Below, piece after piece: positions 1 through 12,578 of a DNA stretch of 64,000 bases. The translations under genes and the position numbers were made by a program. Source of the stretch: Apostichopus japonicus (taxonomy: Eukaryota > Echinodermata > Holothuroidea > Aspidochirotida > Stichopodidae); the NCBI RefSeq assembly GCF_037975245.1, contig NC_092580.1:22492501-22556500 (forward strand), given 5' to 3'. The notes under the pieces were generated by a model, which saw nothing but the letters and a program-made list of their open reading frames with translations, was not told the origin of the DNA and made no database searches. Positions within the stretch are counted from its first letter, which is position 1, and the number at the start of each line of letters is the position of its first letter.

Positions 1-1829
1 GCGGAGGTTCTTTTCCCCGACTGATCATAAAGGTGGGGGCCTTTTCTCTCTTATCTCTTCCGACCACCGTCCTTCGTTGTCATTCGCTGTCATTCTCGAA
101 TGATAATTAACCCTGTAAAAAGTCAATTGTCATTCGTTTTAGTTTGTCCTTTCAAATGGGTTCTCCCTTTCGGACCAATTTCAGTCTACCATCCCAGTTT
201 GATTGTCAGCGTTTACTGACGTGACATGAACAATAACTTCTATTGGAAAATAAAAAAAAACTTTCTGTTAGTCTGCAAATTGTTCTGTGACTTGTGAGTT
301 GATCATTACAAACATTTTACCTTGCTAGGTAAAGCTATTTATTCGTCAGGTGAAAGTGTATATTTGAAACAAAAATTGGTACTAATTTAGAATCCGTACC
401 ATCCGATGCTTATATCCCAATAATCCTATCATTCACGCGATGCACCTATTCACTGACGTTCAGCCGGATTATACAGTTGTTATTCTGCCGATTCGAGGTA
501 AGCTTTCCCATTCATATGGTACGGATTCTAAAGTTAGGCCCACAAATTTATTGAGTGAGTTCAGTCAGAAGGCGCTCCGACGATTGCCGCGCAGTATTAC
601 ACATTTTATTTAGGATAGGCCTATCTACTGCATAGCAAAAGTCGGTCAGCATAGGCTTGTTTTGACATTATAATGTAATATTAAATAGGCTAGCATGATT
701 ATAATATTACCATAAACATAACCGCTTTGCTTTGTGCACACACTACGAAACTTAGCCTTCAGTGGGTCATAGCTTCTCACAGACATCGGACATATCTACA
801 AAGGTTGGACTCGACTTCCATTTTATGTAACATGGTCTTCATATTTTCCCTAACATTTTGAGGTAAATTGTCCATACGGATTTATGTCTGCAGTTTACAT
901 CGTTCATGTGATTATCGCGAAAGCCCGGTACCGTTGCTATTTTTAGTTTTTGGATTTCCCCTTCATTTGGCCGAGGTGGTACGCATACAAAATATCTCGT
1001 ACGATCATAAGGAGATTCAGTTCAAAGCCACTTGCCACATCTGGGATCTGATTTGTTCGTACCAGACAAATGAAGGAATTGAATGGTATTTGTGTTGCGA
1101 AGAAGGCTTTTAATCTCGTGTAAGTTTAATTTGAGGTATCCTAAATTTACTAAAAGTCCAGAACATCACAGTTGTCTATGAGATTACAATACTGGATCAA
1201 CTTAGGTAGGCAAGGTAATAACTAATATTGGTTGTCTACTTTCTCTCGCAAAACTAGTCCCTATAATATTTGCTATGTTAGATCTGTAGCCGTATATATA
1301 GTTAGAGTTGGTTAGACTTAGAGAGTATGACCACTCTTTGTAGCATGGTGGACTCAGTTATGATTTTGAATTAGTAAATTTACCCACAGCCAAATAAAAT
1401 TATCCACTTTTTAAATATCTAGCTTTTGCAATGTCTTAACCATATTTTATTTAACTATTTTTGACGAACTTCTAATCAATCACTTATCTCCTGGCATTTA
1501 TTTAATCAGTATAGCATACAGCTTGTTCTGTATACTATTTGCACCTCTAGCCCTCTCCCGACCATCCCAGAATCTGCATGAGCAAAATTTAGGTCAGACT
1601 AAATAAAGCAGCATGGGGTTCCATATCTTTGTCCAACCACCAGGTCAGTATAACTAGGACAAATGGTCATCGGAATTGGCTCATGATCTCTGCCTGGTAA
1701 CTATATGAGGGGAAATTTCCACTCACTGTTCCAAGATAACTAGGTGGATAATATGCCATACTTTTTCAAATGTCCACATCAATTGGACAAATAGATGGAT
1801 AGCAGAGATGGAATCTTATGCACTTTTGA

Positions 1830-1866
1830 GGTGGGGGGCGGGGGGAGCGGGGGGGGGGTTGGGGGA
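1830..1866 (+). repeat. G-rich tract, possible G-quadruplex
   Basis: The + strand carries several runs of five or more G separated by one to three bases, which fits the G-quadruplex pattern. It lies about 240 bases upstream of the DUS4L coding start, possibly inside a 5' UTR intron. A role is not shown. Confidence 0.5.
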
Positions 1867-2038
1867 AGTGAAGGCTGTCGAATTGACCTTTCAATAATTG
1901 TTGGAGAAAGCACGTACTTTTATAACCGCTTCAATATCATGACATAGTTCAGTCTATGATAATGTTATATACCATGCTCTCATGATTGATTTAAACATAC
2001 ATGTTTATATCAGCTTTCTCCTTTCATCTAACAACAGG

Positions 2039-2105
2039 TTCGCCTGTTGACTACATACATACCATATGCTGAAGTATATTAATTACCCTACAAATTTCTT
2101 CAAAC
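2039..2105 (+). other. DUS4L: Probable 5' UTR part of DUS4L first coding exon
   Basis: A pyrimidine-rich stretch ending in ACAACAG at 2038 looks like a 3' splice site, so the exon with the start codon probably begins at 2039. No upstream ATG lies between it and the chosen start. The partner 5' UTR exon was not identified. Confidence 0.45.
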
Positions 2106-5100
2106 ATGGAGAGAAAGACAATGTCAGAGTTGATGAAGGATAAGCCATTTCTTTACATGTGTGCTCCAATGGTGCGATATTCAAAGTAAGTGGAAATAAC
2201 ATATACAGTAGCAATTAAATGATTAAATCAGCAGTGAACAATAGTGATTGATTACACTGGATGATTATACCTGAATTAAATTTTCTACACATTGTTTACT
2301 TTCATTTAAAACTTAGGTGATAGATTTTTGATTTGCTGAGTGAAGATTTAAGTTTATTGAAATGTGGTCAGTAAAGTCTTATTTTGTATTGAACATTTGA
2401 AGGCATACTAACTGGAGGACTCATGAATATCAGTACAGAAGTTTATTTGGCCCATTACGAAATTGGTCAAAATACCAAAAGTGTTAATTAAGTGAAGAAC
2501 TTGATAATTTGATATGACATTCTTGTGCTCACAAGTTAGCATAGAATGTGGTGATGTTTTTGGATGTGAATCTATTAATTGATTACATTTTCTTGGTTCT
2601 TTGTTTACAGGTTAGCCTTCAGAACACTTGTGAGAAGGTAACAAGACAGTCATATTTATTTTCCTTTTTTTTTTGTGGTTGTGTGGTTTGTTTGCAATTT
2701 TATGGATGAACAGAAAAACCTTGATCAGCTGTAGTAAATGTATGTTCTGTATTAGGACTTGAGATAAACGTTTTCAGGAGGGACACTGCCAAAATAGACA
2801 TTGATGAAAGTGATAACCTGGTCTGAAGTAGCTAGCTTGGAGGCCAGCATATTTCAAAATGGGAATAGTAAAAAAAAATATAAAAAAATCTGCAACATTT
2901 TTAGAAGTGAATGAATAGGAAATCTCACTACTTGACCCCTACAAGGGATATTGTCTCAGTAGCAGTAGAGAAATGGTTGTGACATTAGAAATTTAGATAC
3001 TCTGTTTTACATGCAGTAATAAAGATCAGATTTGGGTTATTTGTACATTGCATAGCACTCATGGACAGACCTTTTCCTAATTGTTTCCGTTTAGGTATAA
3101 CTGCGATCTTTGCTTCACACCAATGATAATCTCAGAATCTTTCGTTAAATCACAAAAGGCAAGAGACATCGAGTTTATGACAAATTCAGGTAAGTCGGAA
3201 GCCAGTTTATATCAGTTACTCTCCAAGTCACAAATAAAAAAGGTTTGAAGGAATGATGGAACAACTCCTTTGGCTTTTGTAGAAAATATTTCTTCGATAT
3301 CTTGTGTGCTAGGTAGCCCTTGTGATATCACCATGACAACTTTGTAAGATGGCCGCCAGTATTTGATGAGGAGTATTTATAACTGCTGCAATCATGATGG
3401 TGTGCATGTATTAATTGTGAATGATGCCTTACTTTGTAAACATACTCAAGATGGGAAAATTGGATGACTCTGAAACTTTGTATGGTGCATTCCCCAAAAT
3501 ATGAAAAGGTGGGAACACAAAATCTCAAAATGGGAAATTTGGTTGGATATCATCCTTTGCAAGCTGAGGCCCCATATTGGTTCGAGGAAGCCTTTTGTTT
3601 TCAGTGTAAAGGTCATGAGAGGTCAGAAGGTGAAAAAAATGTAAAACAAAATCTCAATCAAGTGAATCTCCCATGGACCTAAATACCTCATGAGGATAAC
3701 TCATAATGAGCCCCCCCCCCATACAAAACCATCTTATTGTGTATAGTGAAGGTCATATGAGGTCAACAGGTGTCATAAAATTACAACTGTTGAAACACAG
3801 CATCTTAACAAGGGAATCATCTGAGAAACTTGGAATTCTAAAAGAAAACAACAAAGTGTCATTGATACGTCAGTTCATGTGGCATTTCTGATTTCTTTTA
3901 TAAATTGTTAACAAATAGGGCATTCTGATTTAAATATTTTGTTTCAGAATGTAATTCCAAACATTTTGGAACAGCAATGAGGCAGTTCAGTTTGGTTGAC
4001 TTGTTAATAATCCATTTTCTATTGTATTGACAGAAGTTTGAAAATTCTTGCCAAAATCTTACCAAACTGACTCAGCCCTATATTTCATGCAATTATTAAT
4101 TAGAGCTTCGACCTATTCTGTATGAAATTTTCTCACTCACAGTTACACAATTTAGTTTACAGCTGCTTTCCCACTGCATGGTCAGTTGTTACAGGCTCAT
4201 ACCCCTTCCACCCCACCCTTCCTCCCTTTTCTAATTTGTTAAAGGCTTAGTTCTGACTGAAGTTCATGTTTTGCACACAGGTGACCAGCCCTTAATTGTT
4301 CAATTTGCTGCCAGTAATGGGAAAGATTTTGCTGATGCAGCAGAACTGGTTGCCCCGTAAGTATCTTCTTTAAAAAAAGTCCAAAATAATAATTTGTATG
4401 TTATATGTTGTCTTATCCCTTGACATAGCAGCATTGATCTTCCTACTGTATGTAAAGCATACAGTACTTAACTTTTGCCATTTTCACTTGCAAAAACATG
4501 CAATAACAGTTTCTTATTTGATAGAGAGTTTGGCCTTGTGGAACTGAAGGGGTAGGCAAATATTTTGTTACTAGCAATCACCTACACATTCAGTTTTCCC
4601 ATTTGTAATTGTTATTTTAAACAAGAGATGATAGTCTGTATCCTTGTGCAACATCTTTTCTTACATGGTATTGCTTTATCTGTTGTAATGGATGATTCCT
4701 GTTTGTCATCTGTATGAAGACAATCAATGGACTATGTGTGGTTCTGTAGGAAATCTATTAGAGTGGATTGGTTGTCCTAGAGGAACATGCATTGTATGCA
4801 GGTTATATGCCAAGCATTTAAAGCTCATTTGGATTGTCTCTCATTTTGCTGCATTCTAAAGACTATTTAAAAGTACATTCTTGAAGGTTCCTACCCTCCA
4901 CAATATTTCCAGAAATTAGAAAAAAAATATCCCATGGTGGATTGCAGTCAAATACCTTCTCACGTTTCAGCATGAGTGACTATTGGTTTGACCTATATCG
5001 ACATGTGTTTAAATGTTGTATTCTGAATTCCTTGAGTTTGTTCTATTCGTGTCTCATATCTACTTTTGTTTATCTTCAAACTTTTACAAAAGCTTTAAAT

Positions 5101-8100
5101 CTTCATTTCCTCCAGGTATGTCCAAGGAGTGGATCTCAACTGTGGCTGCCCACAAAGGTAATTAAGTCTTGATTTCTATGTTGTAGCTTTTCCTGTATTG
5201 TGCCCATGGCACTTTATCATGAGTAACATGGCTGGTTCAGTTCACATTCTTTGCTGTGCCTTCACTGGATTTTGCTTTTTTAGTAAATCCTTCTACATTT
5301 TGCCCTGAGCACTTTTCAAATCAACACTGCAGCTAAATGATAGACAGTTTCTGTAGAAACATATATTTGAACTATTTTTAAATGAAAATTGTTTCACTGA
5401 GCAAGATCTTTTGTTTATTGATGAAAGCTATCCTTGATATAAAATACCATGCATTAATTTATAAGTTTGATGTGTGCCTTCAATTTAATATCACCATCAG
5501 TGGCAAAACTTCGTTAACTTATATGTTGTGAGTTGAGTTTGTACATGTGACGTCACATGTCAAATCATGATAAATTTTTAGAAAGCCAGTCAGACTGCCT
5601 AGCACAGTACTTTTGTAAAAAGTTGAATGAATATAATTTAAATATAAGATTCTGGGAGAACTTATTTAAGACTTATGTTGTGTTTGTAAACAGGTGGGCA
5701 ATGGCAGAAGGATATGGAGCTTGGTTGATAGATCATCCTGAACTGATCAGTGATGCTATAAAAATGACCAAAGCTAGAGTGAACAGCGACTTCACAGTAT
5801 CCATCAAAATTAGAATTCATAGTGACTTAAGGTAAGTGCAGGTGTTTTTTACTTATTTCATTCAACAAATGTGATCTGATTTATGGATTTGATGATCAAG
5901 GTTCGAGGATATTTACGGAGACACAGACCCAATCATCATCTTTAGCTTATAGGACAGAGATCTTTGTAAAGAACGGAACCCGCAAAACGGCTAAGAAAAA
6001 TCTTGCTCCGTTTGGGAGGTATCGTAGTTTCCAAGTTGTGTCTGGGAGCTGTTATTTTTGTAAATTTGTGATGGCATAGTGTCATTAGGATCTCAAACTT
6101 TTGACTTTCTCTATGTTCACACTGTAACTAATGTCATCAGTAGGTCATGTAAACAATTTGAGCATTTCAGATTCATTATTTTCAAAACCAATCTCCATTA
6201 CAGAAAATAAAAACTGCAGTAAATAAAGAAATACATTCAAACAAAAACTTGAATCATTGTGGCTCGATGACATCATGTGTAGACTTGATCAAGTCTTCTG
6301 CCCTGTGTGTGAAGGAACATTAAACATGTGGTATCTAGAATAAGAAAAAGAGATTTCTTAGCTGGTTGGAGAAATTGTTCATGATAGTAATCCCTATAGC
6401 AAAGACCAATAGTGATGGCAGGGTTTGTGTCCCCTTTTAGGTTCAGCAGCATTGTTCCACATATGCAAATAAATCTAATAATTGTGATTGTTGTTCACAT
6501 TTCAACCATGATATTACAACCACTCTCCAAGATTTTTCTTTAACATATATAGTTCATTTTCTAGTTTTAATGCTCCTTAAATGGCTGGTAAATACTGGTT
6601 GTGGCTACTGGCCTAGAACTGTAGTATTCAAACTATAGTCGAAAACGACAGAAAGTTGAGGGTTATGCCCAGTAGCCCTACCCTTATTTTAGAAATGAAA
6701 TCTTTAATCTTTCCCCAAAAAAAAGAAAAGAATTGGTGCTTCATGTAATGCTAACTGGAGATCACTGTCCAGCTGGGAGCATACTCTAAGAATGCAAGTC
6801 ATGCCTAGTCAGTTTCCATAGCGACCTATTTGTTCTAACTTTTCTACAGGAAAACTGTTGACATGTGTCAGATGGCTGAGCATGCTGGCATCTCATTTCT
6901 TACAGTCCATGGTAGAACTGCCAGGCAGAGAGCAGAGCCTGTAGATATTGAAGCTATAAGGACGATCAAAGACAGTGTAAATATACCTGTGTTTGCCAAT
7001 GGGGATGTCAGATCTGTTGAGGATGCACAGATGTTCAGAGAGAAAACTAGAGTGGATGGTAAGGAAAATGCAAAACTAGTATCTGGAAAATAAAACTTGA
7101 TAAGTTACATTAAGCAATGTCCATCAGTGTTAAGTGCTAAGCAATAGCTGACCACTGGTCAATTGAAAACTTGGGTTCTTTAGACTTTTAGGTTGTTATA
7201 GAAGTTTCATTGAGATCAAAATAAAACAAAACTGTTAGCGAACTGCTTATCCACTAAAGAGCCTGTGTAAGAGAATGTGTAAAAAGAAAAGAGGGCAGGA
7301 TGTTTCGATCCTAGCAGGATCTTCTTCAGGGGCTGAATGACAAATTACAGTAACAGAAGGGACAAATACACACACAGAATACAGACAGGTTAATGAGCAG
7401 GGTGAACACAAAAGAGATAGATGTAAGAGGATTAGTAGACAAGGGATGGAGAGAAGAAAGATTTGATCCAGCAGGATCTTCTTCAGGGGCTGAATGACAA
7501 GTTACTGTAAGAGAAGGGACAAATACACACACAGAACACAGACAGGTTAATGAGCAGGGTGAACACAAAAGAGATAGATGTAAGACAAGGGATGGAGAGA
7601 AGAAAGATTTGATCCTAGCAGGATCTTCTTCAGGGGCTGAATGACAAATTACTGTAACAGAAGGGACAAATACACACACATAATACAGACAGGTTAATGA
7701 GCAGGGTGAACACAAAAGAGATAGATGTAAGAGGATTGAATGGACAAGGGATGGAGAGAAGAAAGATTTGATCCTAGCCGGATCTTCTTCAGGGGCTGAA
7801 TGACAAATTACTGTAACAGAAGGGACAAATACACACACATAATACAGACAGGTTAATGAGCAGGGTGAACACAAAAGAGATAGATGTAAGAGGATTGAAT
7901 GGACAAGGGATGGAGAGAAGAAAGATTTGATCCTAGCCGGATCTTCTTCAGGGGCTGAATGACAAGTTACTGTAACAGAAGGGACAAATTCACACACAGA
8001 ATACAGACAGGTTAATGAGCAGGGTGAACACAAAAGCGATAGATGTAAGAGGATTAGTGGACAAGGGATGGAGAGAAGAATGAAACCAATAGGAGGAAGA

Positions 8101-11100
8101 GGAGAGGTAGGAGATAAAACTGTAGAGGGACAAAGAGAGGATTAAGGAAAGAGGGTAAACTAGAGAAGGACAAAGACAGAAAAGTGTGGAGAAAAAAGGC
8201 TGTAAGAGAGCTATGAGAAGAGGGTGACAGTGGTAAACAAAGGGAGATGGAAGGGAGAAGCAGAGGAAAGGTTAGTCATGTCTTTCCTGAAGGTTGGGCC
8301 CATGAGGTTGAATGGTGTGAAGGCGTTGCATCCACAGCCTCTCTCTTCTGATTCGTACTAGGTCAGGATGGCTACCTAAGATTCAATCCCCCAAGGGCCA
8401 TGTCATTAATGGTATGGTTGGGAAGGTTAAAGGGTGCTCCAAGTTATATTGAGCTAACATAGAGGTGCAAAGATTAAATTTTGATACTCTGTGATGTAAA
8501 GAATGTATCTTTGTAATCATTAACATGTATATGTTATGCAGAATTACTGAGCAGGATGTCCCAAGTGATATCTATGTAACTAGTCATAGAAGAGCAGGAT
8601 TAATCCTGCTCATATGCATAGACTCTGCAGATTGCAAACGTGAACCTAGTGTCACCAACAAGAGCAGGGTACAGTTTGGTGTGTTCGAATAGAGGCTATC
8701 CGACCAATATAAAGACACAGTACAAGAAATTCAACAACATATTCAAGTATAAGCTTGATAATAATGTAATTCTTCAAAGTTACACAAAGTTTTGTCTTTC
8801 TTTAATTAATAATTGAATATAACTCTAAATTATCATTACCTTTGATTCCAATATTAACCAGATATGAGTATGGAGTTGAGGTACTATGCAAAGTTGACAC
8901 CCTTTACACAAGATAAACAAATGTTTGGTGTTTCTGCATAGATTGTGTTTTACAAACTGTAACACTTACTCAATACCCCAGCGGTGTGTTTACCCTAGAA
9001 TAGCTAGGTAATACCTCATACGTAGAGAATGTTGATTTTACAACATAATATTAAGAGTGGTTTCTTGTGAACACAATATTAAGAGTTTAAAGTTCAATGA
9101 TGTTCCATTGTCCAACACTTCTCAGTATTTGTTTAGGTTCTCGTAGCCATATAGATGTTTACACCAGTCAGGTTGGATTGATTACGCTGAGTCCCATGAA
9201 AGTAACAAGTGGGATTCAAATTAATCCCAAACGGATAAACAAGTGACACTGTATTAAACAAGAAAGCAAATCCAAAACATTTATAATATTTTGAATCCCA
9301 ATTCACAGTGCCATAATATGTGCTTTCATTTGAACCAATTTTGAGATGATTTTCCTATTTCCACGTTTCTAATATAATAGCATAAAATTAAGGAAATGTG
9401 GAAGATATTACGGCCACTAACTTCAACTTAGAAGATTTGAAAAATTTCTAGTTCAACATTTCTAAAATTATAACTTCAAACCGCTAGTGGATGAATAATT
9501 TACCACAAATAACCCATCACTTTAGTCGTTCCAATTAATTTTAAAATTACATTAAACTCATTTCAAATATCAAAATAAGTTTACTTCCATATGCTTGCCA
9601 AACAGTGTAACTGCCACATGTCGTACAACTTCAAATAATGGGTGTGGCACAGTAAAATAATGTCTTTAATTGCAATCATCCACTAATTTACCAAAATTGA
9701 TCCCCTGTTATGCATGCTATATTCTCATTACCTAAAAGCCACAAATAATGCATGCATGAAATATATATATATATATATATTTCATAGAGAAATTAAACAA
9801 TTTTTCATAACTTCCAAAATAAAAACTGCTTGAACTTTTCCTAAATGTTGGTCTTCAAAGTTCTGGCATAATTTGCATTCCTTTAACATTGTTTATACCC
9901 TGTAGCAATTCAACATATTTTACCAAATAGTGTGTACTGTAAATACAATGCCATGAAACAGATTCTGGTACCCAGGCAACTTTTCCTAACACACTTCTTG
10001 CCAACAATGAATTCCAATTACACAACTTTATGGCCACAGGCTAATATGGGTTTTTCAAACGTGAATTAAATCCCATGCCATGTGTTGAAACGGAAAAATA
10101 ATCAAGCGCCTAACCAAGAGAGACACATAGAAAAATATACTTTTTAAGAAAAGTCACCCAAGAAAGAACGAAAAACCAAACAACCGAATGACTGATCCGC
10201 TCTCAACCTCAGTCCCCTTGCATGGAAACTGTGACTGTGTGATCATCGTCAGGTGTGTATCACGATTCCCCTGGAAAGGGAACAGATACTTCACCTGATC
10301 TTAGCCAAAAGGCAGAGAAGGAACTAAAGAATGACACATAGAAAACCAAATGACTCCTTACAGGGTGATGTTTCCGCTAAGAGTGAGGTGTTTGCTCCAA
10401 ACTAGCCTACATTAATTGGCTAATCCAATGTACAGAAAATATGTCGCATCTATTAGCACAGAGATTAGGATCACCTGCACATTGAGCAAATATACCCAAA
10501 CACCTGTCTCTATAATGCTGGCACATTCCTACTACATAGCCAACATCACTGTACTCTGATTAGTTCCCTGGATTCAAAAGTTTTAGTACACAGAGGCTTG
10601 TTCACTCATACAAAAGATTACCAAGCTTACTATCACCAATAGTAAAATACACTGGCTCAATGGCCCATCAACTCTAAAGTGACACACCTAGCATCTCCCT
10701 CAAGTATACTGGCCCTCATTGGATTATATATTTTCCATGAGTCCATAAGAATGAAATTCAAAGAAGTAACAAAAACCATAGAGTAATAAATGTTTATATT
10801 ATTTGCTGTGCAGGGAATCTAGAATTTTTGGCATTCTTTGCACTATAACTTTCCTTGGCATGTCTAGTACCACATAGCATACAGATTCTCTCAACAAACC
10901 AAAAGTTGATGGAGGAGATCAATATCATATTTGGCACCCTTTTCTAGTCCCCTGTGTATATCATATAGGGTGACGACCTGTTCTTCCAACAGCTACTATA
11001 GTGTGAAGAGCTGTTGTTGTTGATGGAGGGTCTGCTTACCATTTGCACCCATATTGAAGTCTTCTTTTATGAGTGGTATTCGTTTTATTTTAATGTACAC

Positions 11101-12578
11101 AGGCGTTATGGCTGCTCGGGGAATGCTTCAGAATCCAGCCATGTATGCAGGCTATTCAGAAACACCTCTCTGTTGTGTCCAGGATTGGGTATGTCTCATA
11201 TTTTCATGTTGCTAATTTGAGTATGTCTTCGTGTCAGAACACTCTCCATGGTTCCCTGGCATGTTCGTAAAGAGGCAGTCTGTATATCTACTGCATACCT
11301 CTTAATATTTACTTCAACCCGAATGCTTATCACCTGTGAGAACCCAATTCCCCATGTTCTCTTAGTTTGATGGAGTGCAAATTTGGCAGATGAACAGATT
11401 GCAGAATTGATAGGTTGTTTTGGTGCTACTATCTTAATTATTGGTTGTGTGTTATAAACAGAAACAGTGGCGGAGCGTCCATACAGTCAGAGGGGGCGAA
11501 TGCCCCCCCTGACGGACTCAAATGGACTGCTGGCGCCCTTTTCAGCTTTTTACCACTTTTTATTTATTCGCGATTATTGACTTTTTTATTGCGCTCTCAA
11601 ATACCTATTGACATTTGTCACATTTTGTTGGTGTAATTTTCTGACAAAATGGCGATGACACCTATTTATTCTTCTTTTATCTGCAAAATTAGCAAGGCCC
11701 GGAAAGAGTCATTTCCGGCGATCTAGGGAGTATCTTTACTCAAAAAAATTCTGTACGCTCTGCGCCAACCTGTGGTGGCGCTCCGCTTAGATAGTGTCAA
11801 AAGCGCCCCTACAGACCATTCTCGCCCCCCCCTGACCAATACCCCTAGCTCCGCCACTGAACAGAAAGCAAGACGACCATCTCTCAACATGATTTTGTAG
11901 TTATGCAAATTCATCAAAATGAAAAGTTTTGCAATGTGGACTGGGTTATCCTTGCAAACTAATACATAATATACTGACACATTTGCATGAAGTAGGAATA
12001 ATAGCAACAACTTTGATAGATTGTTCATATATGAGATGCAAGCCTTCATCCATATATATTTTTTGGTGTCAGACAGGTTTACTCCCCACATGCCAATACT
12101 AAAAATTCCACTTGCAAATACACTTCAATTATTGCAACCACCTTTTGGACAGTTGTTGTTATACACATACTATACTTGATACTACAATTCATATGATCAA
12201 ACAAATTGTACTAATTAAGAACAATTACAATGGAACCTACACTGATAAGTATTGAACTTTTATCGTCCAGATTTTTTTTTTTTTTTCGTAACCTGATAAC
12301 TTCCTGTACCAACCCTTTTATGGGATAAACTCAAACTTTACTGTGTTTTCTTTCAGGTTGACCTAGCCATGGACTTGGGGACACCCTTCCTCTGCTTCCA
12401 TCATCACCTGATTCAAATGTTGGAGCAGGTGACTGGTAAAGCCGAGAAGAAAGTCTTTAATGTATTGACCAGTACTGCGGGATTACTGGACCACTTAGAA
12501 GAAAACTATGGAATAGCGTACGATCCACAGAGGCTAGTCAATGGCCATGTCCAGAACACGGATGATTTAACTAGGTGA
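2106..12578 (+). CDS. DUS4L: tRNA-dihydrouridine synthase 4-like (DUS4L), 9 coding exons
   Basis: This flavoenzyme reduces uridine to dihydrouridine in the D-loop of tRNA, using FMN and NADPH. Exons: 2106-2185, 2611-2637, 3095-3189, 4281-4356, 5116-5157, 5694-5831, 6850-7058, 11103-11188, 12357-12578. All introns are GT-AG and the phases agree, giving 324 aa (human DUS4L is about 317). Near the N-terminus is CAPMVRYSKLAFRTLVR. The catalytic motif NCGCPQ follows at about residues 101-106, with Cys104 the expected catalytic cysteine. FMN/tRNA-site motifs are SIKIRIH (Lys145), HGRT (173-176) and NGD (203-205). The order and spacing match the DUS4L branch of the Dus family. Exon 2 is a 27-nt microexon. 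Intron 7 (4 kb) is repeat-rich. The start is the first ATG after a likely 5' UTR splice acceptor at 2038; Met6 is an alternative. The call rests on similarity I recognise by eye. Confidence 0.93.
7300..8085 (-). repeat. Tandem array of ~159-bp units, five copies
   Basis: The landmark GGATCTTCTTCAGG recurs at 7317, 7474, 7621, 7780 and 7939, giving spacings of 157, 147, 159 and 159. Each unit then runs through a CACACACAGAATACAGACAGG-like stretch, GAGCAGGGTGAACAC and AAGGGATGGAGAGAAG. A single dispersed relative lies at 63441-63572, so this is a repeat family and not only a local satellite. On the minus strand each unit holds GATCC-loop-GGATC next to CTGAAGA, the hammerhead-like segment discussed in the findings. 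Only the copy at 7300 and the one at 63.4 kb keep GAAAC after the hairpin. Because 159 is a multiple of three, a long minus-strand open frame (7326-8033) arises by chance. Confidence 0.9.
8592..8611. repeat. Perfect 20-bp palindrome
   Basis: GAGCAGGATTAATCCTGCTC is self-complementary over its full length. Another GAGCAGGAT occurs about 50 bases upstream. It lies deep in DUS4L intron 7. The function is unknown, and it may be a remnant of a mobile-element end. Confidence 0.8.
9761..9780. repeat. (AT)10 microsatellite
   Basis: Ten uninterrupted AT dinucleotides in DUS4L intron 7. Confidence 0.9.
10189..10321 (-). ncRNA. U2 snRNA-like segment (probable pseudogene or divergent variant)
   Basis: Read on the minus strand from about 10321, the sequence CTTCTC-TGCC-TTTTGGCTAAGATCA is followed by AAGTATCTGTTC. 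These match the first ~45 nt of U2 snRNA, including the branch-point-recognition region, with a few changes (for example TGCC for the usual GGCC). After that U2 similarity stops. No canonical Sm site or 3' terminal U2 stem was found. The remainder can still form hairpins: TTCCC/GGGGAA, and GACTGA/TCAGTC near 10190-10214. I favour a truncated or chimeric U2 copy. A functional divergent RNA is possible but unproven. Confidence 0.45.
11465..11859 (+). mobile_element. hAT-type MITE, complete, with 8-bp target-site duplication
   Basis: This 395-bp element has inverted ends CAGTGGCGGAGC and GCTCCGCCACTG. It is flanked on both sides by the exact direct repeat AACAGAAA (11457-11464 and 11860-11867). 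CAG/CTG ends with an 8-bp duplication are typical of hAT transposons. No transposase frame is present, so it is non-autonomous. It sits in DUS4L intron 8. Two further copies of the family lie at 60455-60831 and 61696-62073. Confidence 0.93.

Larger units (their letters stand above)
1..2105. other. Upstream non-coding region before DUS4L
   Basis: I recognise no gene here. The only open frame of note (868-1113, +) has no familiar motif and no ATG start. A good 3' splice site (pyrimidine-rich tract ending in AG at 2037-2038) lies about 70 bases before the DUS4L start codon. The DUS4L 5' UTR is therefore probably split, with its first exon and promoter somewhere in this stretch. A G-rich run lies at about 1830-1866. 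Nothing else stands out. Confidence 0.5.
7059..11102 (+). other. DUS4L intron 7, repeat-bearing 4-kb intron
   Basis: The intron begins GTAAGG after a split Gly codon and ends CACAG. It contains the 159-bp tandem array (about 7300-8085), purine-rich sequence to about 8270, a 20-bp perfect palindrome (8592-8611), an AT microsatellite (9761-9780) and a U2-like segment on the minus strand (10189-10321). No coding region is supported in it. Confidence 0.8.

Noticed and set aside
868-1113. 81-codon open frame upstream of DUS4L
   Set aside because: No ATG start, no recognised motif, and no flanking splice pattern that would join it to DUS4L.
7326-8033. 235-residue minus-strand open frame with repeated Ser/Leu/Cys-rich blocks
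   Set aside because: It is a by-product of the 159-bp tandem repeat, whose unit length is a multiple of three. There are no splice sites or protein motifs, and the frame breaks with the 147-bp unit spacing only by chance.
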